Source: Mycobacterium sp. 050128 (GTDB lineage Bacteria > Actinomycetota > Actinomycetes > Mycobacteriales > Mycobacteriaceae). Taken from it: a DNA stretch of 64,000 nt. The notes under the pieces were generated by a model. The model ran no database searches and was not told the DNA's origin. It saw only the letters and a program-made list of their open reading frames with translations. The stretch covers positions 434,001 through 498,000 of the forward strand of contig NZ_JAZGLW010000002.1 of the NCBI RefSeq assembly GCF_036409155.1, in the 5' to 3' direction. This document shows, in pieces, positions 39,079-48,549 of the stretch (its first letter is position 1; every line of letters starts with the position of its first letter). The position numbers were made by a program, and so were the translations under genes.

Positions 39079-39684
39079 CTAGCACTCAAAAGTGCACGCT
39101 TCTTCTCCACCAGCCCACGGCTGCTTGTAGTCAGCCGTAATGGTAGTTGTGCCTGCCTTCAAAGCCTTGAACATCCAGACATCTTGGCCCGGTTCCCCCA
39201 GAACCAGCGGCGGGCCGATCGGTCCTTCCCACTCGTGACTGGTTTGCTGTACGACGGTGGAATCGCCGATCTCTGTGTCGGTTGTCCAACTGTATCCGGT
39301 GGTTGGATTCGAGCCTAGGCGGATTTTCAGCATGTCACCGACAGCCACGTCAATATTGGAGAGAATGGATCGCTCCATCACGTTCATCACATCGCCGTAG
39401 TAGACATCGATAGCTGCAGCAGGATCCCCACCCGGCCCGCCCAGGTCCCGGCCACGTAGAGGCGGCAGGGCGACCACTCGAATGAAGTTGGGCTTCTCGA
39501 GCTCCCCCTCTAACTCCACGACGTGGCGGTTGTAGAACTCCAGCTCGAAATCCGGGAGGGAGAGTTCTCGCTCATGGAAATGGAGCAGGCAATCGCCGTC
39601 ACGCGTCTGCAGCCAGTAGTCCGGTCCCTCGCTTTTCGTCCCGACCCGACCAAGCTTGACGTAGAGAAATCCCTCAAACTTCAT
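39079..39684 (-). CDS. Chagasin-like (I42) cysteine-protease inhibitor domain protein
   Basis: A 201-residue protein with no signal peptide. Residues 1-75 form a small beta domain (LQTRDGDCLLHFHERELSL) of unknown type. Residues about 108-201 match the inhibitor family I42: the loops that enter the protease cleft are visible as NPTTGYSW (126-133), GEPGQDVWMF (163-172) and KQPW (187-190), in order and at normal spacing. Chagasin-type proteins block papain-like proteases with tight binding. In this place it could protect against a host or rival protease, or an unseen toxin. The start overlaps the stop of the upstream membrane-protein gene as ATGA. Confidence 0.75.
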   Translation of the reverse strand: MKFEGFLYVKLGRVGTKSEGPDYWLQTRDGDCLLHFHERELSLPDFELEFYNRHVVELEGELEKPNFIRVVALPPLRGRDLGGPGGDPAAAIDVYYGDVMNVMERSILSNIDVAVGDMLKIRLGSNPTTGYSWTTDTEIGDSTVVQQTSHEWEGPIGPPLVLGEPGQDVWMFKALKAGTTTITADYKQPWAGGEEACTFEC

Positions 39685-40175
39685 GCTTCGCTGCCTTCTT
39701 GGCGACGCTGTGCATTTATCAAAGTGACCTGTTTAACGGCGTCTGCCCCGAAATAACCGCCAACAACGATCCCGGTCAGCACCGTGAAGTTTGGAATCAA
39801 ATTTTCAGCCAAGGCAGACAATGTTCTGTCCTTCGACGTGATCAAAAACGCCGCCCAACCGGCAGTGACAAGATAGGTGACAACGAACGCGGCAGCAATG
39901 CCATCGCGCATCGAGTTCTTATCATGCCGGCCGGCCCCCGCGTTCCGCTGCAGAAGCCAAACACCCAGAAAGGTGGTGACCGCAATCACCGCAGCGCCTA
40001 CCTGCAGCGCCGTGTCAGATTCCGTGAAGTATTGATCCCACAGCGGAGCGCCCGCCGCGACTACCACATCTGCTACCACCAGAATTGCGGTACCAAAACT
40101 CACGGAACGACGTCGCGCATCGTTCTGTAAGACGCCTTCGACGTCGGAGGCGGCGTGGGCCAATGCGTCAGCCAT
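39681..40175 (-). CDS. Small membrane protein of unknown function
   Basis: A 164-residue protein with four probable membrane helices (SFGTAILVVADVVVAAGA; VGAAVIAVTTFLGVWLLQ; GIAAAFVVTYLVTAGWAAFLIT; FTVLTGIVVGGYFGADAVKQV) after a helical cytosolic start (DALAHAASDVEGVLQNDARRR). The ATG at 40175 follows GGGAGGG at 5 nt. Its stop overlaps the chagasin-domain gene, so both are made together. No family is recognised; a small scaffold, or a holin-like or immunity-type membrane partner, are possibilities only. Confidence 0.7.
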   Translation of the reverse strand: MADALAHAASDVEGVLQNDARRRSVSFGTAILVVADVVVAAGAPLWDQYFTESDTALQVGAAVIAVTTFLGVWLLQRNAGAGRHDKNSMRDGIAAAFVVTYLVTAGWAAFLITSKDRTLSALAENLIPNFTVLTGIVVGGYFGADAVKQVTLINAQRRQEGSEA

Positions 40176-40837
40176 AGGTACCCTCCCTGTTCCTATTTGG
40201 TGGATGTCACCAGCCTCCCCAGATGGTGCGCGCCGATATAGGGCCAAAAGCCCATCGACGCTAGAGACGAACGGCCCCAGTCCTCGAAGCCGCGAAGAAT
40301 AGGGTCAGCAGACCGTGCGAATCAGCGTATTACGGGGCTTGGGCTATACGTGCTGATTGGTCGGTTCATTCGACGAATTTTCCTCGAATTCGATTCGTCA
40401 AGATCGAGCCCCCGAGTGAGGCGATCGTTTGGGACTCTCGCGGCGAAAGGAAAGAATAACTCTATGTAGCATAATACGTCCAAATTGATATATCACAAAT
40501 GAGGATTTTCCAAAAAACGCCTCCTAGGGAAACACACGCTCAGCCCCGTGTGCCCACGCCGGTCGAGGCACCAAGGGTGGGTCGGTAGTGGGGCGGGAAA
40601 CTACAGGTGTCGTTCGTCGAGACACTTGGGGCCTAAAGTCCCTTGGTCGGGGTGACGCCCAAGCCAAGACTCGAGGGCAACACGTGAAGGCTAAAAACGT
40701 GTTACGCGGGAAACAATCTGTTTTGTTCGTACTTGCGGAGATTTTCCGCAGTAGGACAGGAGAGCAGGCGCGGAGCGGAACGGCGTCGCAAAAACTTGGA
40801 AATCACGCAAATCGTTTGCCTTCGGCAAGGGGAAATT
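40176..40837. other. AT-rich divergent intergenic region in the island
   Basis: 662 bases between divergent starts. Around 40440-40515 the sequence is strikingly AT-rich for this genome (TATGTAGCATAATACG, TTGATATATCACAAATGAGG), likely promoter DNA and probably silenced by a xenogeneic silencer such as Lsr2. The open frames crossing it (40588 and the first 35 codons from 40733) do not look like protein. No RNA gene or repeat is recognised. Confidence 0.5.
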
Positions 40838-43501
40838 GTGAAGCTCATCGATTTTTCTGCCCATCAAATCCCACCAGACGCCATCAAAGCTGCCGGGTAT
40901 CGCGGCGTGATCGCCTATGTGTCGGAATCGCGTCCCGGCACCGCCTTCGGCGCAAAGCCCGTAGCCCGCGAGTACGCCGACGCGCTACGCGCTCAGGGTC
41001 TGCAAATTGTGAGCAACTTCCAATATGGCAAGCCGGGCGGATCCGCGCCCTCAGATTTTACCCGCGGTTTCGCTGGCGGGGTTGCTGATGCGCAGACCGC
41101 GATGCGGCTTCACAAAGCTGCCGGGGGGCCAGACTCGGCGCCAATCTTCTTCACGATCGATGAGGACATCGATCTCGATCGCTGGAACAGCGTGGCCGTC
41201 GAGTGGTTCCGCGGGATCAACTCTGTTCTGGGAGTTGACCGTACCGGTATCTACGGCAACTCCCGCGTATGCGCCTGGGCGATCGACGACGGCGTCGTAG
41301 GGTACTCGACGACGCCGGGTCGTCGTTGGGTCTGGCAAACGAAAGCCTGGTCGTGCGGTTACCGGGAGCCCTCGGCGGTGCTCTACCAGGACGTCATCGA
41401 CACCGCGTCACACCCCGGTCCCCGCGTGACCGACATCGCTGTCGACGAAGACGAAGTTCTCGCAGACGATTTCGGCCAGTGGAGTCTTGACCGACCAGAC
41501 CACGCGACAGTGCCGAAACCCGACTTCGACGAGCACACTGACATGGAAAGCCCCTATTTCGATTCCCGCAAGGCCGAGGTCTTGTGGTTCGTGCTGCACA
41601 CCGAGGACGGGTACAGCAAGTCTGCGCGAAATCTCGCCAACTATCTGTGCAACAACGACTCTGAGGTTTCGTACCATTACACCGTCGACAACGACGGACA
41701 GTTGTACAACGTCGTTGACACCGACAATCTCGCCAACGCGGTGTTTGAGCCCGGCAACTCTAAATCCATCAATTTGGCTTTCGCAGGGTCGTTCGCACGG
41801 TGGTCCCGCCAGGACTGGTTGGACAGGATGCGGCACGCCATCGAGGTGGCTGCCTACATCGCGGTTCGTGATGCGCGCCGGTATGGCCTGCAGCCAAGGG
41901 TAATCAGTCCCGCCGACGCGGCGAGGGGAGAACCGGGCATCACAGATCACAACGGCGTGCGGATCGCAACCGGAAAGGGTGACCATACCGACGTGGGCCC
42001 GGGCTTTCCCTGGGATTTCTTCCGGCAAAAGCTGAGCGAATATGTTGGCGAAGTAACAACTGCGGCGGCAAACATGGGGACTCATTTAGAACAGGTCGAG
42101 CCTATTGGCCGCGGGTCTGTCAGCGACCATGTCGCTCACATTCAGGACCGATTGAACACGGTCTTCCATGCGGGTCTGCTCCCCGATGGTGAATTCGGTG
42201 AGAAGACGCATGCTGCGGTCGCAGAGTTTCAGACCAGCCGTGGCCTTATCCCCGACGGCCGAGTCGGGCCTCATACATGGCTGCAATTGTTCTCCGATCG
42301 GGATCGTCTCGCGAAAGCCATGAACAGCGGATGGCGCCCACCACTCCCCGAAGCACTAGTCCTGCCGAAGCCAATTGAACCTGGACCACCGGTGTCCCTA
42401 TCAAGCAAGGTCAAAGATGTCACCGGCCCTGGCGGCCTAACCGATCAGTTCAGCATGGCGGCAACGGATCTGGGCGTCATGGCCCGCACCCCCTCGGGCC
42501 GCATCTTGGCGGTATTCGGCGACACGTTCCGCGAGCCACGGGTGGCCGGCAGCGACTGGCGTGCACCTGTCGCCTTGTTCTCCGATACCAAAAATTTGGA
42601 CCAGGGCATCGTTTGGAGCGAGGCGGCCGGCGGAGACCCGAACTACGCTCGACAACTCTGGCCGTACCCCCACCACCTCCCCTCGGGTGACACCACGGTG
42701 TTGCCCTCGGACGTCATGACGATCGGCAATGCGATGTACCTCCACGCGAGCGCGCACTTCCCGTTCGGAAACGTCGGATTCACCGAAATCTGGAAATCCA
42801 CCGATGATGGCCACACTTGGTTCCGCCCAGGGCCCCGCTTCGACGGCGGGATCCACAACGGGCTGGCGCAGCTGTGGACCTGGGACGTTGGTGACGACGG
42901 GTTCGTCTACGTGATGTCTACAGCCTTCCGCGTCGCACGCGACGCGCCGATCATTTTGCGTCGCGTTCCCGCCGACCGGCTTACCGACCCGGGCGCCTAT
43001 GAGGGGTGGGGCTTCGGCGCAAACGGATGGGCATGGGGCAACGAACCGACGCCGGTCCTTGACGGCGGCTACGGCGAGATGTGCCTTCGGCGCATTCAGG
43101 GTCAATGGGTGTTCGTGGTTTTCAACAACTTCGCATATCGGCTTGAGCTGCGGGTGTTCCCCGACATCACCTCCAACCTCTACAACGTGCCGATGAACGT
43201 CCCGATCCACGGCGCCGACTGGGGCGCCGAGGGCGGTGACGCCGTGGCCCAGCTGTACGGACCTTCCATCGTCCCGGGTTCGCGCCTAGACGCCGGCTTC
43301 CATCTCCTCGTCAGCCAGTGGAAAGCACCCGGTCCCTGGCCCTACCACGTAATGCAGTTCAAAATCCCGCTACCCCCGGATACGGCGCCAGGTCAGACTT
43401 TGGAACGCGCCGTCGGCTCGATTAATGGTCGAAAGCGACCCTCAATCAACCCCAACAGGCAGCCCAAAAAGGCTGCGGCGAAGGCTCAGTCCCGTCGATG
43501 A
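40838..43501 (+). CDS. Multi-domain lysin: DUF1906 + amidase + peptidoglycan-binding + DUF4185
   Basis: An 887-residue protein without a signal peptide. Residues about 1-215 form a DUF1906 glycoside-hydrolase-like TIM barrel (LIDFSAHQIPPDAIKAAGYRGVIAYVS; FFTIDEDIDLDRW). Residues about 250-400 form an N-acetylmuramoyl-L-alanine amidase (WFVLHTEDG, SYHYTVDNDG, ITDHNGV with GDHTDVGP supplying zinc His). Residues about 427-485 form a peptidoglycan-binding domain (HIQDRLN, GLLPDGEFGEKTHAAVAEFQ). Residues about 528-857 are DUF4185, sialidase-like (GRILAVFGDTF; STDDGHTW). The parts recall mycobacteriophage lysins joined to a surface hydrolase. The GTG at 40838 follows AAGGGGAAA. The tail is basic (KKAAAKAQSRR). 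A cell-wall-attacking effector is likely; the export route is not visible. Confidence 0.85.
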   Translation: MKLIDFSAHQIPPDAIKAAGYRGVIAYVSESRPGTAFGAKPVAREYADALRAQGLQIVSNFQYGKPGGSAPSDFTRGFAGGVADAQTAMRLHKAAGGPDSAPIFFTIDEDIDLDRWNSVAVEWFRGINSVLGVDRTGIYGNSRVCAWAIDDGVVGYSTTPGRRWVWQTKAWSCGYREPSAVLYQDVIDTASHPGPRVTDIAVDEDEVLADDFGQWSLDRPDHATVPKPDFDEHTDMESPYFDSRKAEVLWFVLHTEDGYSKSARNLANYLCNNDSEVSYHYTVDNDGQLYNVVDTDNLANAVFEPGNSKSINLAFAGSFARWSRQDWLDRMRHAIEVAAYIAVRDARRYGLQPRVISPADAARGEPGITDHNGVRIATGKGDHTDVGPGFPWDFFRQKLSEYVGEVTTAAANMGTHLEQVEPIGRGSVSDHVAHIQDRLNTVFHAGLLPDGEFGEKTHAAVAEFQTSRGLIPDGRVGPHTWLQLFSDRDRLAKAMNSGWRPPLPEALVLPKPIEPGPPVSLSSKVKDVTGPGGLTDQFSMAATDLGVMARTPSGRILAVFGDTFREPRVAGSDWRAPVALFSDTKNLDQGIVWSEAAGGDPNYARQLWPYPHHLPSGDTTVLPSDVMTIGNAMYLHASAHFPFGNVGFTEIWKSTDDGHTWFRPGPRFDGGIHNGLAQLWTWDVGDDGFVYVMSTAFRVARDAPIILRRVPADRLTDPGAYEGWGFGANGWAWGNEPTPVLDGGYGEMCLRRIQGQWVFVVFNNFAYRLELRVFPDITSNLYNVPMNVPIHGADWGAEGGDAVAQLYGPSIVPGSRLDAGFHLLVSQWKAPGPWPYHVMQFKIPLPPDTAPGQTLERAVGSINGRKRPSINPNRQPKKAAAKAQSRR

Positions 43502-43639
43502 AATGCCCCCGAAGACTGTGCGGAGCCCGCCTGGAAACGAGCGGCGGCGGGTTGTGAAGTGAAGACTTGCGTGCTTAACCAACCTTGCTCTGCACGTCCA
43601 CCTACACGAGCCGTCTACTTAGGGAGGTTTGCGCGCTTC

Positions 43640-44782
43640 ATGGACACCGATTATGGCTGGCCTGATCTCAGCGATGCGTATGCCGACCTTGAGAGCCAAA
43701 TCCAGCACGTCCACTCCGACTATCCGGAAACAGAAGATGAGGACCCTACTTCTGATCAGGACAGCCAGACTCCGACTTATACGCAAGACCCGGGCCAGAT
43801 CCAACCGCCAGCTGAAAGCCAAGTTCACAAAGACGTCAGGGAGCGGCAAAAAGGTCTCAGCGTTATTCGGGCCGATCTTGCTCACCGCGGAGGACTGCTC
43901 CTTAACGCACTGGAACAACTGGAAAGCAAACGCGACTGGCAAGGAGAACTCGACTACTGGGTGCAGGAAAGCCAGGAAGCGCAGACAGGTGCTGTGATGA
44001 CCTGCTTAGATCTGCTGGTCGGGGTTGGCGGCCCTGTTGCCGAAGCACTACAGACTCACCATTTCAATAGCGGCATCCTATGGTCAAGATATCTCGAAAA
44101 GAAAGGCCGATTGGAATCCCTTCAACTTGCGCTGAATTCGCATAGATTATCAAGTGCCGAAGCGCGCCAGGCCGCGCAAGAACTCACGGTGGAAATTGGC
44201 GAACTTGCGACGACAATCTCAAAAGAGTCCGCCCTAATCAGTGTGTATAGCGTTCTTGATAGGTGGGCCTTCAGGGTTGAGAAAGCGGTCCAAATAATCG
44301 AAGCAGTAAATTCTAGCGCCGAGAAGCATAATCTTCTCTTGGCCGCACATCGCGTTGGAGAGTTTTTTACCAGCCAAATCGCCGACATGGGCATGGTCAA
44401 AATCGAACAAACCCTGATCAAAGAGGGACTGCTTCCCTGGGAACGAGGACTGCTCCTGGCAAACTTCTTTGTCGGGTACGGTTACAACAGCTTTAGATTT
44501 TATACGGCATTCAACAATGTCCATACCATTCTGGCCGACATCGACAACTCTTCTGCAACGGCAGCAAGGTTAAGGAAACTTCATAGCGAAACGGTCAGCC
44601 AGATAAGAAACATCGACAAGCAATTGAATCAATTGAAACAGGTTCAAGACAATGACGCGCAGGCGGCAAAACTCCTCCAGCAGCTAAAAGCCAATCGGAG
44701 GAAAACAGCATTCAACGCGGGCATCGGGACCGCTTACGCGCTCACAGCTGTCCCAGAATTCCGGCGCCAACATGACAATTAA
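43640..44782 (+). CDS. Helical hypothetical protein
   Basis: A 380-residue, largely alpha-helical protein in the island. It has an acidic, disordered N-terminus of about 70 residues (SDYPETEDEDPTSDQDSQ), then coiled-coil-like helices (RLESLQLALNSHRLSSAEARQAAQELTVEIGELATTI; ARLRKLHSETVSQIRNIDKQLNQLKQVQ) and two short hydrophobic stretches (TCLDLLVGVGGPVAEAL; RGLLLANFFVGYGY). The ATG at 43640 is preceded by AGGGAGG about 12 nt away; the frame is open back to 43559. No family recognised. Hydrophobic hairpins within long helices are a feature of some alpha pore-forming toxins, but this is only a possibility. Confidence 0.65.
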   Translation: MDTDYGWPDLSDAYADLESQIQHVHSDYPETEDEDPTSDQDSQTPTYTQDPGQIQPPAESQVHKDVRERQKGLSVIRADLAHRGGLLLNALEQLESKRDWQGELDYWVQESQEAQTGAVMTCLDLLVGVGGPVAEALQTHHFNSGILWSRYLEKKGRLESLQLALNSHRLSSAEARQAAQELTVEIGELATTISKESALISVYSVLDRWAFRVEKAVQIIEAVNSSAEKHNLLLAAHRVGEFFTSQIADMGMVKIEQTLIKEGLLPWERGLLLANFFVGYGYNSFRFYTAFNNVHTILADIDNSSATAARLRKLHSETVSQIRNIDKQLNQLKQVQDNDAQAAKLLQQLKANRRKTAFNAGIGTAYALTAVPEFRRQHDN

Positions 44783-44891
44783 TCTGCACCCCGAGGGGCG
44801 ATTGCCCTTGCGGGTATTACGCACAATCCGGCCCGCGGGCCGTGCCGTCCACCGCCGGAACCTGACGAGTAACTAATGGAGGTCCATTGCC

Positions 44892-45806
44892 ATGACTACG
44901 GAAAATGCTGAACCTCAGGGCAATTGCGTCGAATCCGAGGCCCGAAGCGACCTCGCCGACTCTGCCCCCGCCGGAACGCCCGCCGAGACGCCGAAGACAG
45001 TGCACGTAGCCTGTCGTCACCTCGAGATTTATACGCAACCGCCCGGGGCTGATGTGTTCGTGGATCTTCGCATTCTGGGCTGGGTGCACATCGGTAAGAC
45101 CGGAGTGGATACGCCCGCCCAGTGGGATTACCAAGAGATTGTCGAATGGGATGCCGAGAAGAGCACTTGGGCGATACCGGAATTTTTTCTCTCTGACGGA
45201 AATGTCAACATCACTCTGTCCGCAGGATTACCTGATTACGGCGATGCGGTTGTCCGATTAGTACGCGCCCCGGAGGATTTCCAGTACTTTTCGGATCCTC
45301 CAGACGTTCTCGCTGCTCAAGGAAAGATCGGAAAGTGCCCAGAAGCAAACCCCGCGTACACCAGCGCCGTTACCATAGTTATTACTCAAACAATGAAATA
45401 TGCAATCGCTTGGTACTATCTCAAAGTCTATTCCGATCCGCCGGGCGCTCACATCTACAATGCTCAAGATAATAGCTACTGGGGAAAGACCGGGTTGGAC
45501 AAGCCCGTATTCATACATCTGGCATTGCCCGTAATGTGGAACGAACAGGGCAAAAAGTGGACTTGGAAAGATCCGCATTTCGTTGGCGGATGCCATGAAG
45601 CAACTGTCATTGCGAGGAGGGTGGGTTACAGCGACGCAAAGCAGACATTACGGATTCCCTCAACCCACTTCACCTGCTTTCCAGATCCGCCGGACGAGCT
45701 CACCGCTCAGGGCAAACTCGGCAGGTCTGACCAGCCAAACCCGAGTAATACGAGTGAAATGATGATCGTTTTACAATCGGGCGCTGGTGACGTCCTCGCG
45801 GGGTAG
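44892..45806 (+). CDS. Protein with two PEGA-like repeats
   Basis: A 304-residue protein with an internal duplication. Repeat A starts at about residue 43 (HLEIYTQPPGADVFVD...GKTGVDTP) and repeat B at about 175 (YLKVYSDPPGAHIYN...GKTGLDKP). Each is a PEGA-like beta unit followed by an acidic/aromatic strand region and the sequence DPPDxLxAQGKxGR/K (about 135-148 and 265-281). PEGA modules are usually surface or extracytoplasmic beta domains; no signal peptide is visible here. GGAGGT lies 7-8 nt before the ATG. It sits in the same direction as the lysin and helical genes and convergent with the MACPF-like gene. Confidence 0.7.
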   Translation: MTTENAEPQGNCVESEARSDLADSAPAGTPAETPKTVHVACRHLEIYTQPPGADVFVDLRILGWVHIGKTGVDTPAQWDYQEIVEWDAEKSTWAIPEFFLSDGNVNITLSAGLPDYGDAVVRLVRAPEDFQYFSDPPDVLAAQGKIGKCPEANPAYTSAVTIVITQTMKYAIAWYYLKVYSDPPGAHIYNAQDNSYWGKTGLDKPVFIHLALPVMWNEQGKKWTWKDPHFVGGCHEATVIARRVGYSDAKQTLRIPSTHFTCFPDPPDELTAQGKLGRSDQPNPSNTSEMMIVLQSGAGDVLAG

Positions 45807-45844
45807 GACCGCCGATCATCGCGCGGGTTGGCCTTCAGCGAGCG

Positions 45845-48490
45845 TCACCTCGATTGGTCGTCGACGAGTTCGTTCAACTTTGTCACTAGCTCATCGGTCC
45901 GGGGCTGCATCCACATAGGGCCTCCCCCGGACTTGACACTGTACGGCGAGTTTTCGCCGGGTTTGACACCGTTGGCATTCCTTACCGCGTTGTAGTCGAT
46001 TGGGACCAGGCGAATGTCGCGCTGGTCGAAGAGGTCCCATCCTTCTGGCCCGGGTCCCCAGAAAAACATCGCACCGTGCTTGCGGGAATAGGCCGCCTTC
46101 GTCGCCGTCCCTTCTTTCGGGATAAGCAAGGGCCAGCCGTTTTCATATTCACCGGTTATGTCGGGAAGCACTTTTCCGTGGCGGCTTGCTTCTTTGGCAA
46201 GCTGCCCCGCTTTCTGGAGCAGAAATTTTGCGCCGAAGCCGTCTTCTTTGTCGAAGCCGGGGTACAGATTTATCCCGTACATCGCTATCCGATTGTCCCA
46301 TCTTTCCTTCAATTTCTGCTGGCCATCGGCGGGCCAGGCGAAGAATTTAGGAAATTCATTCTCGGCCCAAGCGAGGGCGTCGGCGCCGTCTTTGCTCTGC
46401 TGGATCAGCACCGGCAAGGTTGTCTCATCAAAGTCGCCGACAGTGTTGCCTGGCTTGTACGATGGGTGTTCCCACGGCTGAGGGTAAAAAGACAATAGTC
46501 CACTGAACCTGAGGACTGCGTCGTCATGATTGCCAGTGAGCCGGGACGGCTCTCCGACCCAAATGAAGTAGGGTTCTCCATTGATGTCTGCGGAGATAAT
46601 CGGATAGAGGCGATAGGCATTACGCCGCACCAACTCTCCGGCCAACGGGAAGATATCCAGCGTTTGGGTGGTTTTGTTTTCATCGCGCTTGCTCAGCAAT
46701 GGGCAGTCCGGATAGGGATTTTCCTGATAAACGTATTTTCCTTCGTGTTCGATAATAGCCACTACGCCGAAGGGTATTTCTTTGAGCCATGTGTAGTTAT
46801 CGATCCAGAACTCATAGTGTTGGTACATCGGAAACTGGTTCGGGTCATGGGGATCGATATGAAGTTCTTGCTTCAGTTTAACTTCCAAACGCTGGACGAA
46901 GGAGAGGTCCTTTTTAGTCTTATCGATCTTGAGTTTGTCGGTTAGAAAGTCGCCGACGTTCTTCAGCGCGTACCGGAATTGGTTGGCTGAAATTGCGATA
47001 ACTGGGCCGAGCATATCCTCGTACTGGGCGCAGTAGTCGAGGTACTGGGCGAAAACAGCCCGGATCGAAAACCAGACCAGGGCTTGGCCGAACACGACCT
47101 GGGCGGGTGTGCACATCTTGCTAATGTCGCCCAGCTCAGGGAACCGATACGACCAGGGCTGGTAGACGTAGCTACGCGGGGTATATGCGGAAGATGGGTC
47201 CCGCGCACCCTCCACGGCCGCGCCGGCGGAATAGACCGCATCGACGTTGAGCAGGGATCGTGCCGTGGGGCCGGGCGAGAGCGCCGCCGGGTTGGACTGT
47301 AGCCGTCGGGCTGCTAGGTCGTTGATCTCTTCCGCGGTGCGCGCCTGGCTCTGCAGCGTGGCGAACTCGGCCCGCAACGCCTGCTTGCGGTTCGAGTACT
47401 TGTTCTGGATCTCAGGATCTAGCCGCTCGTACTGAATCATTTCGATCGCGGTGCTGATCGCGGCCCTGATCGCATCTGTCTGCACAGCTTCTGTCACATC
47501 TTCTCTCGCATAGACCGACTCCGCCGCCAGGGACATGTCAGCTGAGAGGAAGGTCTTGGATAGGCCCGTCCCAGAAGGAAGATCCTTCGGGGCGTTTTCC
47601 GGCACCTCCGACACCGGAGGCTTCTCGAACACCGCCTCCCACACCTCGGGATTGGCGCACTTTTCAATGCCGTTATTTTCAAAGCGGTCGGCCTGGGTCT
47701 GCGCCCAATCCAGGGGCGTGCAGCCGAGGGGACGGCCGGCAGCCCGCACCGTGAATTTCTTCGCGGCGGTGGCGTTCCTTAGCTTCTTCAAGTAGTCCGC
47801 CGCAATCCCCGCACTGACCAAAGGAAGGGACACCGAGACGCCACCCCCGATACCGAAGGTGTCCTCCGTGAGGACACTGGTGTCTTGCAAAGTGCCTTCG
47901 AAGATCCCCACGCCCGCCTCATCGAGCTCGTCAACATAACCCGTGCCGAAGGTGTCGTAGAAGTCGGCCAGTGCACCGATTAGGACTGAGACGCTGGCGA
48001 GGTCACGCTCATTGAAGGCCTCGGCGGCCTTCAACACGTAATCCATCTTCTCGGCGAACAGTTTCGTTCTGCAGTCCAATAATTGTTGGTGGGTGCCCTT
48101 TTTAAATGTGATGGCTGTCGAATTTATCCTCCTCCCGAAGACCTTCATTCGCGATGAACGCCGGCAGGCGTTGAGGGATTGTTGAACGTAAAACTTCGCG
48201 GAAGCATCGATAATGCCGGTTTTCAGAGTCAGGGACCCAGATACACTCCACGCCCATGCGTCTTGCGATTCGGTGCTAGAACCGTCGCCGTACACATCGG
48301 TCACCGACTTACCGGGGCCACGGTCTAGCAGGCCCGCTTGTTCCAAAAGTTGCGTATCGAATGCCTCGGCACCGGCGAGGAGGCGATTGGTATCTGCATT
48401 GATCGCCGTGCCGATGTGAAGGAACTCAAACTCCTCTGGATACGGATCATTCAAGGGATCGAAGGCGTTATCTTTTTCGCTGTCAGACAT
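45845..48490 (-). CDS. Large protein with MACPF-like region, candidate pore-former
   Basis: An 881-residue protein with no signal peptide. The N-terminal third resembles a membrane-attack-complex/perforin domain: LHIGTAINADTNRLLAGAEAFD (about 24-45), a central stretch with KFYVQQSL, then the signature region FYDTFGTGYVDELDEAGVG (177-195), to be compared with YGTH[FY]...GG where the glycine is eight residues after the aromatic. His is replaced by Gly here and only one Gly of the pair is present. TFGIGGGVSVSLPLVSAGIAADYL (211-234) could be a membrane-inserting hairpin. The C-terminal two thirds match nothing I recognise. Pore formation is a hypothesis from this motif. Confidence 0.6.
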   Translation of the reverse strand: MSDSEKDNAFDPLNDPYPEEFEFLHIGTAINADTNRLLAGAEAFDTQLLEQAGLLDRGPGKSVTDVYGDGSSTESQDAWAWSVSGSLTLKTGIIDASAKFYVQQSLNACRRSSRMKVFGRRINSTAITFKKGTHQQLLDCRTKLFAEKMDYVLKAAEAFNERDLASVSVLIGALADFYDTFGTGYVDELDEAGVGIFEGTLQDTSVLTEDTFGIGGGVSVSLPLVSAGIAADYLKKLRNATAAKKFTVRAAGRPLGCTPLDWAQTQADRFENNGIEKCANPEVWEAVFEKPPVSEVPENAPKDLPSGTGLSKTFLSADMSLAAESVYAREDVTEAVQTDAIRAAISTAIEMIQYERLDPEIQNKYSNRKQALRAEFATLQSQARTAEEINDLAARRLQSNPAALSPGPTARSLLNVDAVYSAGAAVEGARDPSSAYTPRSYVYQPWSYRFPELGDISKMCTPAQVVFGQALVWFSIRAVFAQYLDYCAQYEDMLGPVIAISANQFRYALKNVGDFLTDKLKIDKTKKDLSFVQRLEVKLKQELHIDPHDPNQFPMYQHYEFWIDNYTWLKEIPFGVVAIIEHEGKYVYQENPYPDCPLLSKRDENKTTQTLDIFPLAGELVRRNAYRLYPIISADINGEPYFIWVGEPSRLTGNHDDAVLRFSGLLSFYPQPWEHPSYKPGNTVGDFDETTLPVLIQQSKDGADALAWAENEFPKFFAWPADGQQKLKERWDNRIAMYGINLYPGFDKEDGFGAKFLLQKAGQLAKEASRHGKVLPDITGEYENGWPLLIPKEGTATKAAYSRKHGAMFFWGPGPEGWDLFDQRDIRLVPIDYNAVRNANGVKPGENSPYSVKSGGGPMWMQPRTDELVTKLNELVDDQSR

Positions 48491-48549
48491 TGATTTGCCC
48501 GTCTGCTCTAATGTCCCTGTTGTAAACCTGCTGAAACGCTTTCAACGTT

